Assembly: GCF_000195595.1 (NCBI RefSeq)
Contig: NZ_GL882530.1
Coordinates: forward strand, 20,425-84,424
DNA from: Actinomyces sp. oral taxon 170 str. F0386
GTDB lineage: Bacteria > Actinomycetota > Actinomycetes > Actinomycetales > Actinomycetaceae
Length of the DNA stretch: 64,000 nucleotides
Direction of reading: 5' to 3'
Below the pieces are notes generated by a model that saw only the letters and a list, made by a program, of their open reading frames with translations, searched no databases and was not told the origin of the DNA. Positions 46,127 to 55,013 of this stretch are shown here, in pieces; within the stretch, counting starts at the first letter, position 1; each line of letters starts with the position of its first letter. A program made the translations under genes and the position numbers.

Positions 46127-48004
46127 GTGACCTGCCCCGCACCCCTGGTTGTCTCTCCCCACCACGTCGACGACGAACCGGAATGGTGGCGCCGCGCCGT
46201 CGTCTACCAGGTCTACCCCCGTTCGTTCCAGGACTCCGACGGAGACGGGACCGGTGACATCCCTGGCCTGACCAGTCGCCTGGACCACCTCGACGAGTTG
46301 GGCGTCGACGTCGTGTGGCTCAGCCCCGTCTACCGCTCCCCGCAGGACGACAACGGCTACGACATCTCCGACTACCAGGACATCGACCCCCTCTTCGGCA
46401 CCCTGGACGACCTCGATGCCCTCATTGATGGGCTCCACGCCCGAGGCATGCGCCTGGTCATGGACCTCGTCGCCAACCACACCAGCGACGAGCACCCCTG
46501 GTTCACCGCCAGCCGCTCCTCGACGCAGGACCCCAAGCGCGACTGGTACATATGGCGTCCCGCACGGCAGGTCGATGGGCTGGCCCCCGGGCAGCCGGGC
46601 ACCGAGCCCACCAACTGGGGCTCGGCCTTCTCCGGGTCGGCCTGGGCCTGGGACGAGGGCACCCAGGAGTTCTACCTGCACCTCTTCTCACCCAAGCAGC
46701 CCGACCTCAACTGGGAGAACCCCGAGGTGCGCCGCGCCGTCCACGAGATGATGACCTGGTGGCTGGACCGCGGTGTTGACGGCTTCCGTATGGATGTCAT
46801 CAACTTCATCTCCAAGACCTACCCGCTCACCGACGCGCCCCAGGGCGAGGACGATCTCTACGGCAACTCCTTCGCCGCGGTGGCCAATGGGCCGCGCATC
46901 CACGAGTTCCTCCACGAGATGAACCAGCAGGTCCTCGCACCCCGGCCCGGGCACGTCATCACCGTCGGAGAGATGCCCGGGGCCACGCGCAGCGAGGCCG
47001 CCCTCTACACCGACCCCGCCCGAGGCGAGCTCGACATGGTCTTCCAGTTCGAGCACGTCAGCCTCACCGACGGGCCCGGAGGCAAGTTCGACCCGCAGCC
47101 CCTCGACCTCCTCACCCTCAAGAAGAACCTCGCCGACTGGCAGGCGGCCCTCGCCCCCGTCACGGACTCCTCCGGCGTCGTCACGGTGGAAAAGGGTTGG
47201 AACTCCGCCTACTGGGACAACCACGACCAGCCCCGCGCCGTCTCCCGCTTCGGCGACGACGACCCGGCCTGGCGCGTCCGCTCGGCCAAGACCCTCGCCA
47301 CGATCCTCCACAGCCACCGCGGCACCCCCTACGTCTATCAGGGTGAGGAGCTCGGCATGGCCAATACGGTCTTCCGCTCCATCGAGGACTACCGTGACCT
47401 GGAGTCCGTCAACCACTTCCACGAGCGCGTGCGCGCCGGCGACGACCCGGCCGCCGTCCTGACCCGTCTGGCCCCCATCTCCCGGGACAACGCCCGCACC
47501 CCCGTTCACTGGGACGGTAGCGAGAAGGCCGGGTTCACCACCGGCGAGCCCTGGATCGCCCTGGCCCCCGACCACGGCACCGTCCACGCCGCAGCCCAGG
47601 CGGGAGTGCCCGGCAGCGTCTTCGAGCACTACCGCTCCCTCATCACGCTGCGGCACGACGACGACGCCCTCGCCCTGGGCACCTTCCGGCTGCTGGCGGC
47701 CGACCACCCCACCGCCTGGGTCATCCTGCGCCAGTGGTTGTCCCCGGAGCCGGATGAGACGGGCGAGAACCGCGTCGAGCAGCTTCTGCTCATCGCCCAG
47801 TGCACCCGCGAGGACCTGCCCCTGACCGGTGAGGGCGGCCTGCTGGCCGCGCTCGCGGTCGAGGGGCTGCAGGCGGGGCAGTGGGCCGAGGCCGAGCAGG
47901 TTCTGCGCGCCGGCGACCCGGATGTCCAACCCGGCTCCGGGCACACGGGTGTGCCAGAGGTCATGGCCGGCTGGGACTCGGTGCTGCTGCGCCGTCGGGC
48001 CTGA
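46127..48004 (+). CDS. GH13 alpha-glucosidase / oligo-1,6-glucosidase
   Basis: A 625-residue cytoplasmic enzyme. Conserved regions: VWLSPVYRSPQDDNGYDI, VMDLVANHTSDEHPWF (region I), DGFRMDVINFISK (nucleophile Asp), TVGEMPGA (acid/base Glu) and YWDNHDQPRAVSRFG (third Asp). It cleaves alpha-glucosides such as isomaltose, maltose or sucrose-like substrates; exact specificity is not clear. GTG 46127 follows GGAAGGA and starts the homology; the frame is open to 45995. A hydrophilic insert with repeated Glu/Asp lies near residue 540. It pairs with the divergent GH31 enzyme. Confidence 0.92.
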   Translation: MTCPAPLVVSPHHVDDEPEWWRRAVVYQVYPRSFQDSDGDGTGDIPGLTSRLDHLDELGVDVVWLSPVYRSPQDDNGYDISDYQDIDPLFGTLDDLDALIDGLHARGMRLVMDLVANHTSDEHPWFTASRSSTQDPKRDWYIWRPARQVDGLAPGQPGTEPTNWGSAFSGSAWAWDEGTQEFYLHLFSPKQPDLNWENPEVRRAVHEMMTWWLDRGVDGFRMDVINFISKTYPLTDAPQGEDDLYGNSFAAVANGPRIHEFLHEMNQQVLAPRPGHVITVGEMPGATRSEAALYTDPARGELDMVFQFEHVSLTDGPGGKFDPQPLDLLTLKKNLADWQAALAPVTDSSGVVTVEKGWNSAYWDNHDQPRAVSRFGDDDPAWRVRSAKTLATILHSHRGTPYVYQGEELGMANTVFRSIEDYRDLESVNHFHERVRAGDDPAAVLTRLAPISRDNARTPVHWDGSEKAGFTTGEPWIALAPDHGTVHAAAQAGVPGSVFEHYRSLITLRHDDDALALGTFRLLAADHPTAWVILRQWLSPEPDETGENRVEQLLLIAQCTREDLPLTGEGGLLAALAVEGLQAGQWAEAEQVLRAGDPDVQPGSGHTGVPEVMAGWDSVLLRRRA

Positions 48005-48043
48005 GGAACCGAAGAACACCGGGACCGCTCTTGACGGAATTGC

Positions 48044-48069
48044 GGAATAGCCCGGGCCGGCTGACTGTT
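48044..48069 (+). promoter_or_regulatory. SigH-type promoter upstream of nitroreductase 2
   Basis: GGAAT at 48044-48048 and GTT at 48067-48069 are spaced by 18 bases, the SigR/SigH spacing. It is oriented toward the nitroreductase ATG at 48115. This is the only other such match I found in the promoter regions searched, apart from the sigH site itself. Confidence 0.6.
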
Positions 48070-48114
48070 GGTCTCACCGGGCAAACCCGTGAACACCGAA
48101 AATAGGAGAGCACT

Positions 48115-48762
48115 ATGGAGTTCAGCCAGGTCGTCGCCAATCGTCACTCGGTGAGAGACTTCACCGACCAGCCCGTCTCCCGGGAGGACCTGGTCGATAT
48201 CGTCCGCACCGCCCAGAAGGCGCCGTCGTGGGTGAACTCCCAGCCCTGGCGGGTCTACGCCGCCACCGGCCGGACGCTGGAGGAGATCAAGAAGCGCCAC
48301 GCCGCAGACGTCGCCGCTGGCAGGAAGGGAGGCTCCGACCTTCCGGTGAAGCCTCGTGCCGAGTGGTCTCCGACCACCCAGGAGAACATGGCCGCGCTCG
48401 GCGAGCAGATCGGTGCCCGGCTGGGTGAGGGCGTCCAGGAGTTCCAGGCATCGCAGGGACGGTTGTTCAATGCTCAGGCGGTCTTGTACGTGACGATCCC
48501 GGTCGAGTCCACTCCGTGGTCCTTCCATGACCTCGGGGCCTTCTCCGCCATGCTCGTCCTGGCGGCTGCCGACAAGGGCCTTGGCGCCATCAACGCCTAC
48601 GCCCTGGTCATGTACCCGGACGAGGTGCGCGAGGCCATGGGGATCGGAGCCGATGAGACCGTGGCAGTCGGGATCGCGCTGGGCCACCCCGCGGACTCGG
48701 AGCTGGCGGCCTTCGCCCCCGACCGCGTCGACGTCGACGAGATCCTCACGATCAAGGACTGA
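48115..48762 (+). CDS. Nitroreductase-family flavoprotein 2
   Basis: A 215-residue FMN-dependent reductase, divergent from the first one (41800-42519). It has NRHSVRDFTDQPV, KAPSWVNSQPWRVYA, DLGAFSAMLVLAAADKGLGAIN and the end GIALGHPADSEL. AGGAGAG precedes ATG 48115. A SigH-type promoter lies upstream, so it may be part of the thiol-stress response, where such reductases detoxify quinones. The last 11 bases overlap the convergent CPBP gene. Confidence 0.88.
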   Translation: MEFSQVVANRHSVRDFTDQPVSREDLVDIVRTAQKAPSWVNSQPWRVYAATGRTLEEIKKRHAADVAAGRKGGSDLPVKPRAEWSPTTQENMAALGEQIGARLGEGVQEFQASQGRLFNAQAVLYVTIPVESTPWSFHDLGAFSAMLVLAAADKGLGAINAYALVMYPDEVREAMGIGADETVAVGIALGHPADSELAAFAPDRVDVDEILTIKD

Positions 48763-49618
48763 GCGCAGAAGGTTGCTTCCGCCGTCGGCCCAGGAGATGG
48801 ATGAGGCCGGCGGCGACGGCTGCGCCGGTGAGCAGGATCGCCGCGTTGAGCCACGAGATCTCGAAGTCGGGCAGGTTCTCGCTCTGAAGCTGGCCGATGA
48901 ACAGGCCCAGCGCGTTTCCGCTGACGTGCAGGCCCAGCGCGAAGAACACCGACCGCAGCCGCACCACCGACCAGCCGGCGAGCAGCCCGAAGAGCACCTT
49001 GTGGAGGATCTGCCATGCGTAGCCCTTGAGGCTGGTGTCGGAAGTCAGCCAGGTCGGAAGATGGAGAGCGGTGAAGGAGGCCGTCGTCACAAGTACGGCA
49101 GCCGTCGCTCCGAGGCGCTCCCGCACCGGTGCGAACAGGGTGCGTCTGAGCGTGATCTCCTCAGGGATCGCGTTGTAGGCGATGCCGACCGAGACGGCGA
49201 AGACCAGTGCGTGAAGCACCGTGGATGCAGTGATATCCGGCTTCCACAGGGGGCCGGTGCCTGTTGGCCCCATCCAGGCGTGCAGCCCGCCGAAAGTGAT
49301 CCCGGCTAGGGCCCCGGTCGTGAAGAGCAGCGTCCTGCTGTGGATGCCGCCACCGGCCAGCAGGTCACGCCAGCCGCGGTGGGCCAGCCCGAACCAGAGA
49401 ACGAGCCCGCCGAGGTGAAGGAGGGCGAGCATGATGATCCACGGCCCTCGGACGAGCGCCAGGGCGGTTCCCAGTGCCGGGGCGCCGACCAGCAGGGCGA
49501 CGGCCGTAAGGGTGACCCCTTCGGAGACAGCAGGCTGACCGGTCTCGAAGGCGTAGGCGTCGGCCGTGGTGGGGCGTAACGTGTGGCGGGGCGGGGCGAC
49601 GCCCCTGTGACGATCCAT
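48752..49618 (-). CDS. CPBP-family intramembrane metalloprotease 2
   Basis: A 288-residue membrane protein with about eight helices. CPBP motifs: IPEEITLRRTLF (the EE pair), FTALHLPTW and GLHVSGNALGLF. It differs from the first CPBP protein in length and in EEITLRR instead of EEIFFRG. Function unknown; candidates are prenyl-protein-type proteolysis or bacteriocin self-immunity. ATG at 49618. It is convergent with nitroreductase 2. Confidence 0.8.
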   Translation of the reverse strand: MDRHRGVAPPRHTLRPTTADAYAFETGQPAVSEGVTLTAVALLVGAPALGTALALVRGPWIIMLALLHLGGLVLWFGLAHRGWRDLLAGGGIHSRTLLFTTGALAGITFGGLHAWMGPTGTGPLWKPDITASTVLHALVFAVSVGIAYNAIPEEITLRRTLFAPVRERLGATAAVLVTTASFTALHLPTWLTSDTSLKGYAWQILHKVLFGLLAGWSVVRLRSVFFALGLHVSGNALGLFIGQLQSENLPDFEISWLNAAILLTGAAVAAGLIHLLGRRRKQPSALSP

Positions 49619-49714
49619 AGTGATTCCGATGACGTGGCTGCTGGCTACGATCCGCGAGGAGTATACGGTCGATCGGAAGAATTAATGACCCTGACACGTG
49701 GCAGGAGGCATCGG

Positions 49715-51037
49715 CTATCGCTTCCGTGAGTGCTGTAGCCGGTCGATGAGGGTTCGTTGCCAGGCGGGGGAGACCAGCAGCATGACCACCAGGACGACGG
49801 CGATCAGAGACGTCAGCGTCCAGGCTCCGGCTCGGGCCAGCTCCCAGGTGAAGACGATCCCGAAGACGGGGGCCTTCTGGGTGGTGGCGAGCACCGCGCC
49901 CGCGCCCGCCAGTGCCAGGACCGGCACGCTCGCCTCCACCCCGCAGGCGTGGAGCGCGACTGCCAGGGCTGCCCCCGCGCTCGAACCAGCCGCCAGGGAG
50001 GGGGCCAGGCGTCCGCCGGTGGCTCCGGCCCCGAGCGTCAGACCGGTGAGGACCGGCTTGAGGACGACGACACCCAGCAGCATGAGTACGGCAGCACCCG
50101 GAGTGCCGAGCGAGGCGTCCGAGGCGGCCGGATCCGTGGTGGTGCCCAGCGCCACTTCCATTGCGTCGCGTCCGTTGCCGACGATAGCCGGGACCCACAG
50201 GCTCACCAGCCCGGTGATCAGCCCCGCCGCCCCGATCGCCGCCGGCAGCCACCGTACGGTGCGCACTCGGCCTGCCAGCATCCACGACCACAGTCGCCGG
50301 GCGCCCACCCCCAGCGCAGCGGCGACGGGCACCAACAGGACCAGCCCGAGGACGGTCCCCGACGACGGCCCCTGGGGGGCGACCTCGAAGGCGGGTCGTC
50401 CGTGGGAGTGCAGCCAGGAGACGAGTGCGGCGAGGACGCACACCGGGACCGCCACGACGGCTCCGCGTCGCCGCATCCCGGTGACCATGACGAGCTCGAC
50501 GGCGTAGGCCGCTCCGCCCAGCGGCGCGTTGTACATGGCGGCCAGGCCCGCCCCGGCGGCCGAGGCGATGAGGATCGCGCCCTCGGTCCGGCCGATTCCC
50601 AACCACATGGTGAGCTTGGCCGCCACGGCACCGGCGGCCAGACGCGGGGCGCCCTCGCGGCCCACCGAGTTGCCCGAGCCGACGGTGAGGACCTGGTTGA
50701 CGGCGTCGACGAACGGACGTGCCAGTCCCATCCGGGTGGCGGCCCTGCCGGAGTGGTCCGCCACGGCGGCCTCCACGCCGGTGATCCCGCCGGTCGTGCG
50801 CAGCCACCACCACACGCCACCGGCGGCGACGCCTCCCATGGCCGGGGCGAGCACGCGCCGCCAGGGCGGGGCAGTGGCCAGACGCTCCAGGAGCCCGTCG
50901 TGGGCGACGCCGTAGAACAGCGACTCGAAGATCTCCAGGAGCAGTGCCATCGCTATCCCGATGAGACCCGCGGCCACTCCCGCCAGGACAGCGGCCACCA
51001 GGAACCGGGGTCGGGTCAGCGCGCGCACGCCAGGCAC
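49715..51037 (-). CDS. ClC-type chloride channel or H+/Cl- exchanger
   Basis: A 440-residue polytopic protein. Selectivity-filter motifs are visible: GSGNSVGREGAPRLAAG (GSGxS-type and GREG, with the gating Glu) and GATGGRLAPSLAAG (GGxxAP-type). The C-terminal QKAPVFGIVFTWELA also fits the family. There are no CBS domains. It may regulate ion balance or acid resistance, which would make sense for an oral organism, but this is inference. Ten to twelve helices are predicted by eye. Confidence 0.88.
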   Translation of the reverse strand: MPGVRALTRPRFLVAAVLAGVAAGLIGIAMALLLEIFESLFYGVAHDGLLERLATAPPWRRVLAPAMGGVAAGGVWWWLRTTGGITGVEAAVADHSGRAATRMGLARPFVDAVNQVLTVGSGNSVGREGAPRLAAGAVAAKLTMWLGIGRTEGAILIASAAGAGLAAMYNAPLGGAAYAVELVMVTGMRRRGAVVAVPVCVLAALVSWLHSHGRPAFEVAPQGPSSGTVLGLVLLVPVAAALGVGARRLWSWMLAGRVRTVRWLPAAIGAAGLITGLVSLWVPAIVGNGRDAMEVALGTTTDPAASDASLGTPGAAVLMLLGVVVLKPVLTGLTLGAGATGGRLAPSLAAGSSAGAALAVALHACGVEASVPVLALAGAGAVLATTQKAPVFGIVFTWELARAGAWTLTSLIAVVLVVMLLVSPAWQRTLIDRLQHSRKR

Positions 51038-51071
51038 GATACCCGGCCCCGGGGCTCCTGGGCCGGGCGGG

Positions 51072-53438
51072 TCAGCTGGCGGCGTCGTCGACCGCCTCGC
51101 CGAAGTCGGGGACGTCCTCGAGCTTCAGGGTTCCGCTGTTCTGGCTGACTAGTCCGACGGCGGGGCGTAGGCCCAGCCACCACTGGTGACGTGGGCGGCG
51201 GTGCTCGCGGTCGAGCTCGTCGTTCATGCGGTCCAGCGGATGGAGGGAGACCTTGCCCTCCACCAGGCCCACGTAGGAGGCCGTCGGCTCACCGCGCTTG
51301 AAGGCACCGGCCAGCAGATCCAGGGAGTAGGCGACGAGCTTGGTCGCCATGATCCGGTCGAAGGCCGTGGGGCTGCCGCCCTGCTGCTGGTGGCCCAGGA
51401 TCGCCTCGCGCACGTCGTAGAGGTCCTTGCCCTCCTCGGCGAAGATGTGGGCCAGGACATCAGTGGTGTAGTTGACGCTGGCCCGCTCGTTGCGGATGAC
51501 CAGGTAGAGGCTGCGGCCCGAGCGGAAGGACTCCACCATCCGCTCGGAGTCGACGGCCAGACCCTTGAGGGTGATGCCCTCCTCGTTGAGGTAGACCTTC
51601 TCCGCGCCGGTGGCCAGACCGGACATCAGGGACAGGTAGCCGCACTTGCGGCCCATGACCTCGGCGACGAAGCAGCGGTGGGAGGCCGCCGCGGAGAGCT
51701 TGATGGAGTCCAGCGCCGCCACCGCGTTGTTGAGGGCCGTGTCGGTGCCGATGCTCAGTTCCGAGCCGGGCAGGTTGTTGTCGATGGAGGCCGGCACGCA
51801 CACGATCGGGATCTGGAAGGCTGGGTAGCGGTCCCGCTCGGTGACCAGGCGATAGGCACTCAGGTAGGCGTTGTAGCCGCCGATGACCAGCAGGGCGTCG
51901 ATCTCATGGAGCTCGATGGCCCGCCCCAGGGCGTAGAGCTGCTCGATGGTGGGCACCTCGCGACGCGTGCCCAGCTGGGCGCCGCCGTCGCCGACCCAGC
52001 CCTCGACGTCGGCCCAGGTCAGCTCGTGCACGTCGCCGTCGAGCAGGCCGGGGAAGCCGCCATAGACGCCCAGCATCGTGAAGTCGTGGTCGAGGCCAAG
52101 GCGCACGGCCGCGCGCGCCGCCGTGTTCATCCCCGGGGCCAGGCCGCCGGCGTGGATGATGGCAACCCGCTTGGGGCGAGCGGCGGACGACGGCGTCGAG
52201 TCCGCATTGGTGGCCGGCTCGGCGGGGGGTGTGGACATGGTCTCGAACAGCTCGAGCATGTTGCCGAAGCTGGCCCCGCGGGCCTGGATCGCCCCGAGGT
52301 AGTCGTGGGCGGCCACGAGGTCCTTGACGGCGCGGGTGGATGCGATCTGCTCCATCATCGGCAGGCGGCGGATGCGGTTGTGGCGCTCGGCGATGATGAC
52401 TGGCTCGCTGCCCGGCTCCATGGCCACCACCTCGCGGGCGGCGGCGCAGCCCAGCAGTGTGGACATCCAGCGGTCGTAGGCGCTGGGGCGGCCACCGCGC
52501 TGGACGTGACCCAGGATGGTGACACGGGCGGCCTCGCCCAGCTTGTCGGCGATGACCTGGCGGACGTCGTCGGCGGTGATGCGGTTGCCCTCGCGGTCGG
52601 TGGCGCCCTCGGCGACGATCACCATGGACTCGCGGCGCCCGGCCTCCCGGCCCGCCTTGAGCTTGGAGCACATGTCTTCCTCCCAGTCCTTGCCCGGGGG
52701 GAGCTCGGGGACCAGGACATAGTCACAGCCCCCGGCCACCGCCGCCATGAGGGCCAGGTAGCCGCAGTGCCGGCCCATGACCTCCACGACGAAGGTGCGC
52801 TGGTGGGAGGCGGCGGTGGAGGATATGTCGTCGATGGCCTCCAGGATGCGGTGGAGGGCCGAGTCGGTGCCGATGGTCATATCGGCGCCCACCAGGTCGT
52901 TGTCGATGCTGCCCACCAGGCCGGTCACCATAAGGACGGGGTGGGCGGCGGCCGTCTCCGCGCTGATGTCGCCGGCCGCGACGAGCTCCTCGAGCAGGGA
53001 GGGCCAGTTCTTGCGGAACTCGTTGGTGCCGGTCAGGGATCCGTCGCCGCCGATGACCACGAGCCGGTCGATGCCGTGCTCCAGGAGGTTGCGGGCGGCT
53101 GCCAGCTGGCCGGCGCGCTCGCGGAACTCGGCCGAGCGGGCGGTGCCGATGATGGTGCCGCCGCGCTGGAGGATGGAGCCCACCGAGTCCCACTCCAGGG
53201 GGCGGATGCCATCGCCGCCGGCCACGGCTCCGGCCCAGCCCTCCATGACCGCGTAAGGCCTGGCCCCCAGGCGGATGGCGGTGCGCACCACGGCCCGCAC
53301 GGCCGCGTTCATGCCCTGGGCGTCACCGCCGGAGGTGAGGACCCCGATGCGCAGGGGCTCACCGTCCAGGCCGAGGAGAGGGCCGGCCGACGAGCCGGTG
53401 GGGGAGAGGGCGGTGTCTGAGGACGTGGCGGCTGGCAT
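51072..53438 (-). CDS. Tandem-domain (eukaryote-like) 6-phosphofructokinase
   Basis: A 788-residue protein of two fused PFK domains. The N-terminal half has RIGVLTSGGDAQGMNAAVRA, the ATP loop VVIGGDGSLTG (GGDGS, ATP type rather than the GGDD of pyrophosphate enzymes) and catalytic GSIDNDLVGADMTIG. The C-terminal half has VAIIHAGGLAPGMN, GGYNAYLSAYR and SIDNNLPGSELSIG: the catalytic Asp is Asn and the ATP loop is changed, as in the regulatory half of eukaryotic PFK. It catalyses ATP-dependent fructose-6-phosphate phosphorylation, probably with allosteric control. ATG 53438 follows GGGAAGGA; upstream starts add 20 residues. Confidence 0.93.
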   Translation of the reverse strand: MPAATSSDTALSPTGSSAGPLLGLDGEPLRIGVLTSGGDAQGMNAAVRAVVRTAIRLGARPYAVMEGWAGAVAGGDGIRPLEWDSVGSILQRGGTIIGTARSAEFRERAGQLAAARNLLEHGIDRLVVIGGDGSLTGTNEFRKNWPSLLEELVAAGDISAETAAAHPVLMVTGLVGSIDNDLVGADMTIGTDSALHRILEAIDDISSTAASHQRTFVVEVMGRHCGYLALMAAVAGGCDYVLVPELPPGKDWEEDMCSKLKAGREAGRRESMVIVAEGATDREGNRITADDVRQVIADKLGEAARVTILGHVQRGGRPSAYDRWMSTLLGCAAAREVVAMEPGSEPVIIAERHNRIRRLPMMEQIASTRAVKDLVAAHDYLGAIQARGASFGNMLELFETMSTPPAEPATNADSTPSSAARPKRVAIIHAGGLAPGMNTAARAAVRLGLDHDFTMLGVYGGFPGLLDGDVHELTWADVEGWVGDGGAQLGTRREVPTIEQLYALGRAIELHEIDALLVIGGYNAYLSAYRLVTERDRYPAFQIPIVCVPASIDNNLPGSELSIGTDTALNNAVAALDSIKLSAAASHRCFVAEVMGRKCGYLSLMSGLATGAEKVYLNEEGITLKGLAVDSERMVESFRSGRSLYLVIRNERASVNYTTDVLAHIFAEEGKDLYDVREAILGHQQQGGSPTAFDRIMATKLVAYSLDLLAGAFKRGEPTASYVGLVEGKVSLHPLDRMNDELDREHRRPRHQWWLGLRPAVGLVSQNSGTLKLEDVPDFGEAVDDAAS

Positions 53439-53671
53439 GTGGGGTCCTTCCCTGAGGTCGCCGGTGGGCCTGGCTCCCGGCGTCGGCCGGGAGGACATCA
53501 GCCCTTATTGTTGCTGGTGAGCGCCGCCACGTCATCCTCCCCAGGTCCCAAGGGCGTTGTTCCGCTATCTGTGATTCTGATTATGCCGGGGGTTAGGTGA
53601 CCTCTGCCCATGCCTACCTATATGTGTCGGTGACCGTTGGCATACTGGTTCCTGAGCGAAAGGAGATCTCG

Positions 53672-54475
53672 ATGAAGGTTGCATTGTCGCTACTTGAAAA
53701 GATGCTCAATTTTTGGAAGCAGGATGGTGATGGCCTCTATGAGTGGTTTGGTGCTATGGCGGCGATGTCGGCTTTGGCTTCGGTCGCATCGAAAACACAT
53801 CCCACTGAGGTTGGTGCGATGGTGTCTAGTTTTGTAGGGTTGGAGGCTGTGTCGCGATGGCTTACGGTAGATGCTCCTCCGATACTTAAGTTTCGCAGTA
53901 TATTTTGGCAGAATGTCTTTATGGCTGTGGTGGTGGTTGTCGTTGTGGCGATGGTGGTTCTGCCGGTTTTGAGGGAGGAAAGAAACGAAGAGAGAGGTGT
54001 GCGCGGGCTTGGTGTTGAATACGAGATGAAGGGGCTGTTATGGTCCAGGGTTGCAAGAACTTTGTGGGTTGTGTTTGCGATCTGCTGTCAAGTGGGTCCT
54101 CCTGAACGGCTTGTGGGTGCACTGTGTGCCCTTGCGGTGCTTGCTGTTGTCTTGTTGGTGACGGCTCTTGTGTGGCGCGTTGTATTGGAGCGATTTCCCG
54201 ATATAGTTTTGGCGCCTATGAGTGTGTGCTTAAGTGTAGTGTGGACGTCAGCGGCATTCCTATTTCTTGCCGTTCTCAACGCCGCGTTTTCTCCGTTGAT
54301 TCGAATTGTTTCGTGGCTGTTCTCTAGTGAGTCGGATTCTCATCGTGAAGTCAGAGAGCAAATTATTGAAAATCGATCCGAGGTTGAATTACCTTCTGGG
54401 GCGGTGTCTTTAGTTGAGGAGGTTGCAAGTAGGCCCACTGAGGGCTATTCGCAGACTCGGATGCCTCGCTTCTGA
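53672..54475 (+). CDS. Hypothetical membrane protein of lower GC content
   Basis: A 267-residue protein with about five hydrophobic segments (VFMAVVVVVVVAMVVLPVL, ARTLWVVFAICCQVG, LCALAVLAVVLLVTALVW, VCLSVVWTSAAFLFLAVLN, LIRIVSWLF) and a hydrophilic end (SESDSHREVREQIIENR). It is unrecognised. Codon use is clearly less GC-rich than its neighbours, including A/T at many third positions, suggesting transfer from another source. AAGGAG precedes ATG 53672. It ends in a 66-base convergent overlap with the small gene at 54410-54757. Confidence 0.65.
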   Translation: MKVALSLLEKMLNFWKQDGDGLYEWFGAMAAMSALASVASKTHPTEVGAMVSSFVGLEAVSRWLTVDAPPILKFRSIFWQNVFMAVVVVVVVAMVVLPVLREERNEERGVRGLGVEYEMKGLLWSRVARTLWVVFAICCQVGPPERLVGALCALAVLAVVLLVTALVWRVVLERFPDIVLAPMSVCLSVVWTSAAFLFLAVLNAAFSPLIRIVSWLFSSESDSHREVREQIIENRSEVELPSGAVSLVEEVASRPTEGYSQTRMPRF

Positions 54476-54757
54476 CCAGTAGAAACATGGGCGGTTCTCT
54501 GGTTCATGAATAAGTTTCACTGAATTGGATGTTGATTCTAGGTGCTTGGAAGTCCTGGTCAATGACGGTGGTTGCTGTACGTCGAGGGCGGCTTTGATGT
54601 CTTCAATTTCGACTGGCTTGTGGATTGGTGTGCATGGGAGCTTTCGGGCCTCAGTGTTGAGGACGTGCTTGCGTCGTCGGCCCCACCGCTTGCCGCTCCA
54701 GAGGCCGAGCAGCACTATGGCACCCACCAGCGCGCTCGTCGCCGTCAGTGCGGGCAT
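54410..54757 (-). CDS. Small single-pass membrane protein, hypothetical
   Basis: A 115-residue ORF. Its start is one membrane helix (LTATSALVGAIVLLGLW) followed by a strongly basic stretch (SGKRWGRRRKHVL), so the remaining 80 residues should be cytoplasmic. AAGGGAG lies seven bases before the ATG, a better site than most neighbours have. The C-terminal third overlaps the convergent gene by 66 bases. A copy of the 154-bp repeat lies 76 bases upstream of its start. It is unrecognised; it could be a false ORF, but site and helix favour a gene. Confidence 0.45.
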   Translation of the reverse strand: MPALTATSALVGAIVLLGLWSGKRWGRRRKHVLNTEARKLPCTPIHKPVEIEDIKAALDVQQPPSLTRTSKHLESTSNSVKLIHEPENRPCFYWSEARHPSLRIALSGPTCNLLN

Positions 54758-54833
54758 GACCGTCTCCCTTCTCGAGCCCTCCTCGTGTCAACCAACGATA
54801 ATTCGTGTGGTGATGCGCAGCGCAGGATTGGGG

Positions 54834-54987
54834 ACGTACTTCGTGATCGGGGACTGCGTTTCGTGTCGGGGACGTACTTTTCCCCAAGATGACTGCGTTC
54901 TGGTCCCAGTCGTCTGCGACAGAACGCAGTCCTCGTGCCGAAAGTACGTTCTCGACGGCGCTCACGGCCGAAGGCCTTGTGCCGCGA
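54834..54987. repeat. 154-bp repeat, copy 1
   Basis: Matches 55865-56018 at 153 of 154 positions (mismatch at 54842). It contains ACGTACTT and ACTGCGTT alternating at 54834, 54853, 54872 and 54892 (19-20-base steps), then the inverted forms at 54923-54930 and 54942-54949. Hairpin arms: 54872-54880 with 54941-54949 and 54892-54901 with 54921-54930. A GGCC-GAA-GGCC hairpin lies near the end. The flank before it shows about 10 more partly matching bases. Confidence 0.93.
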
Positions 54988-55013
54988 TCCTGGGGTGGTT
55001 CCGTCAGGGCCTC

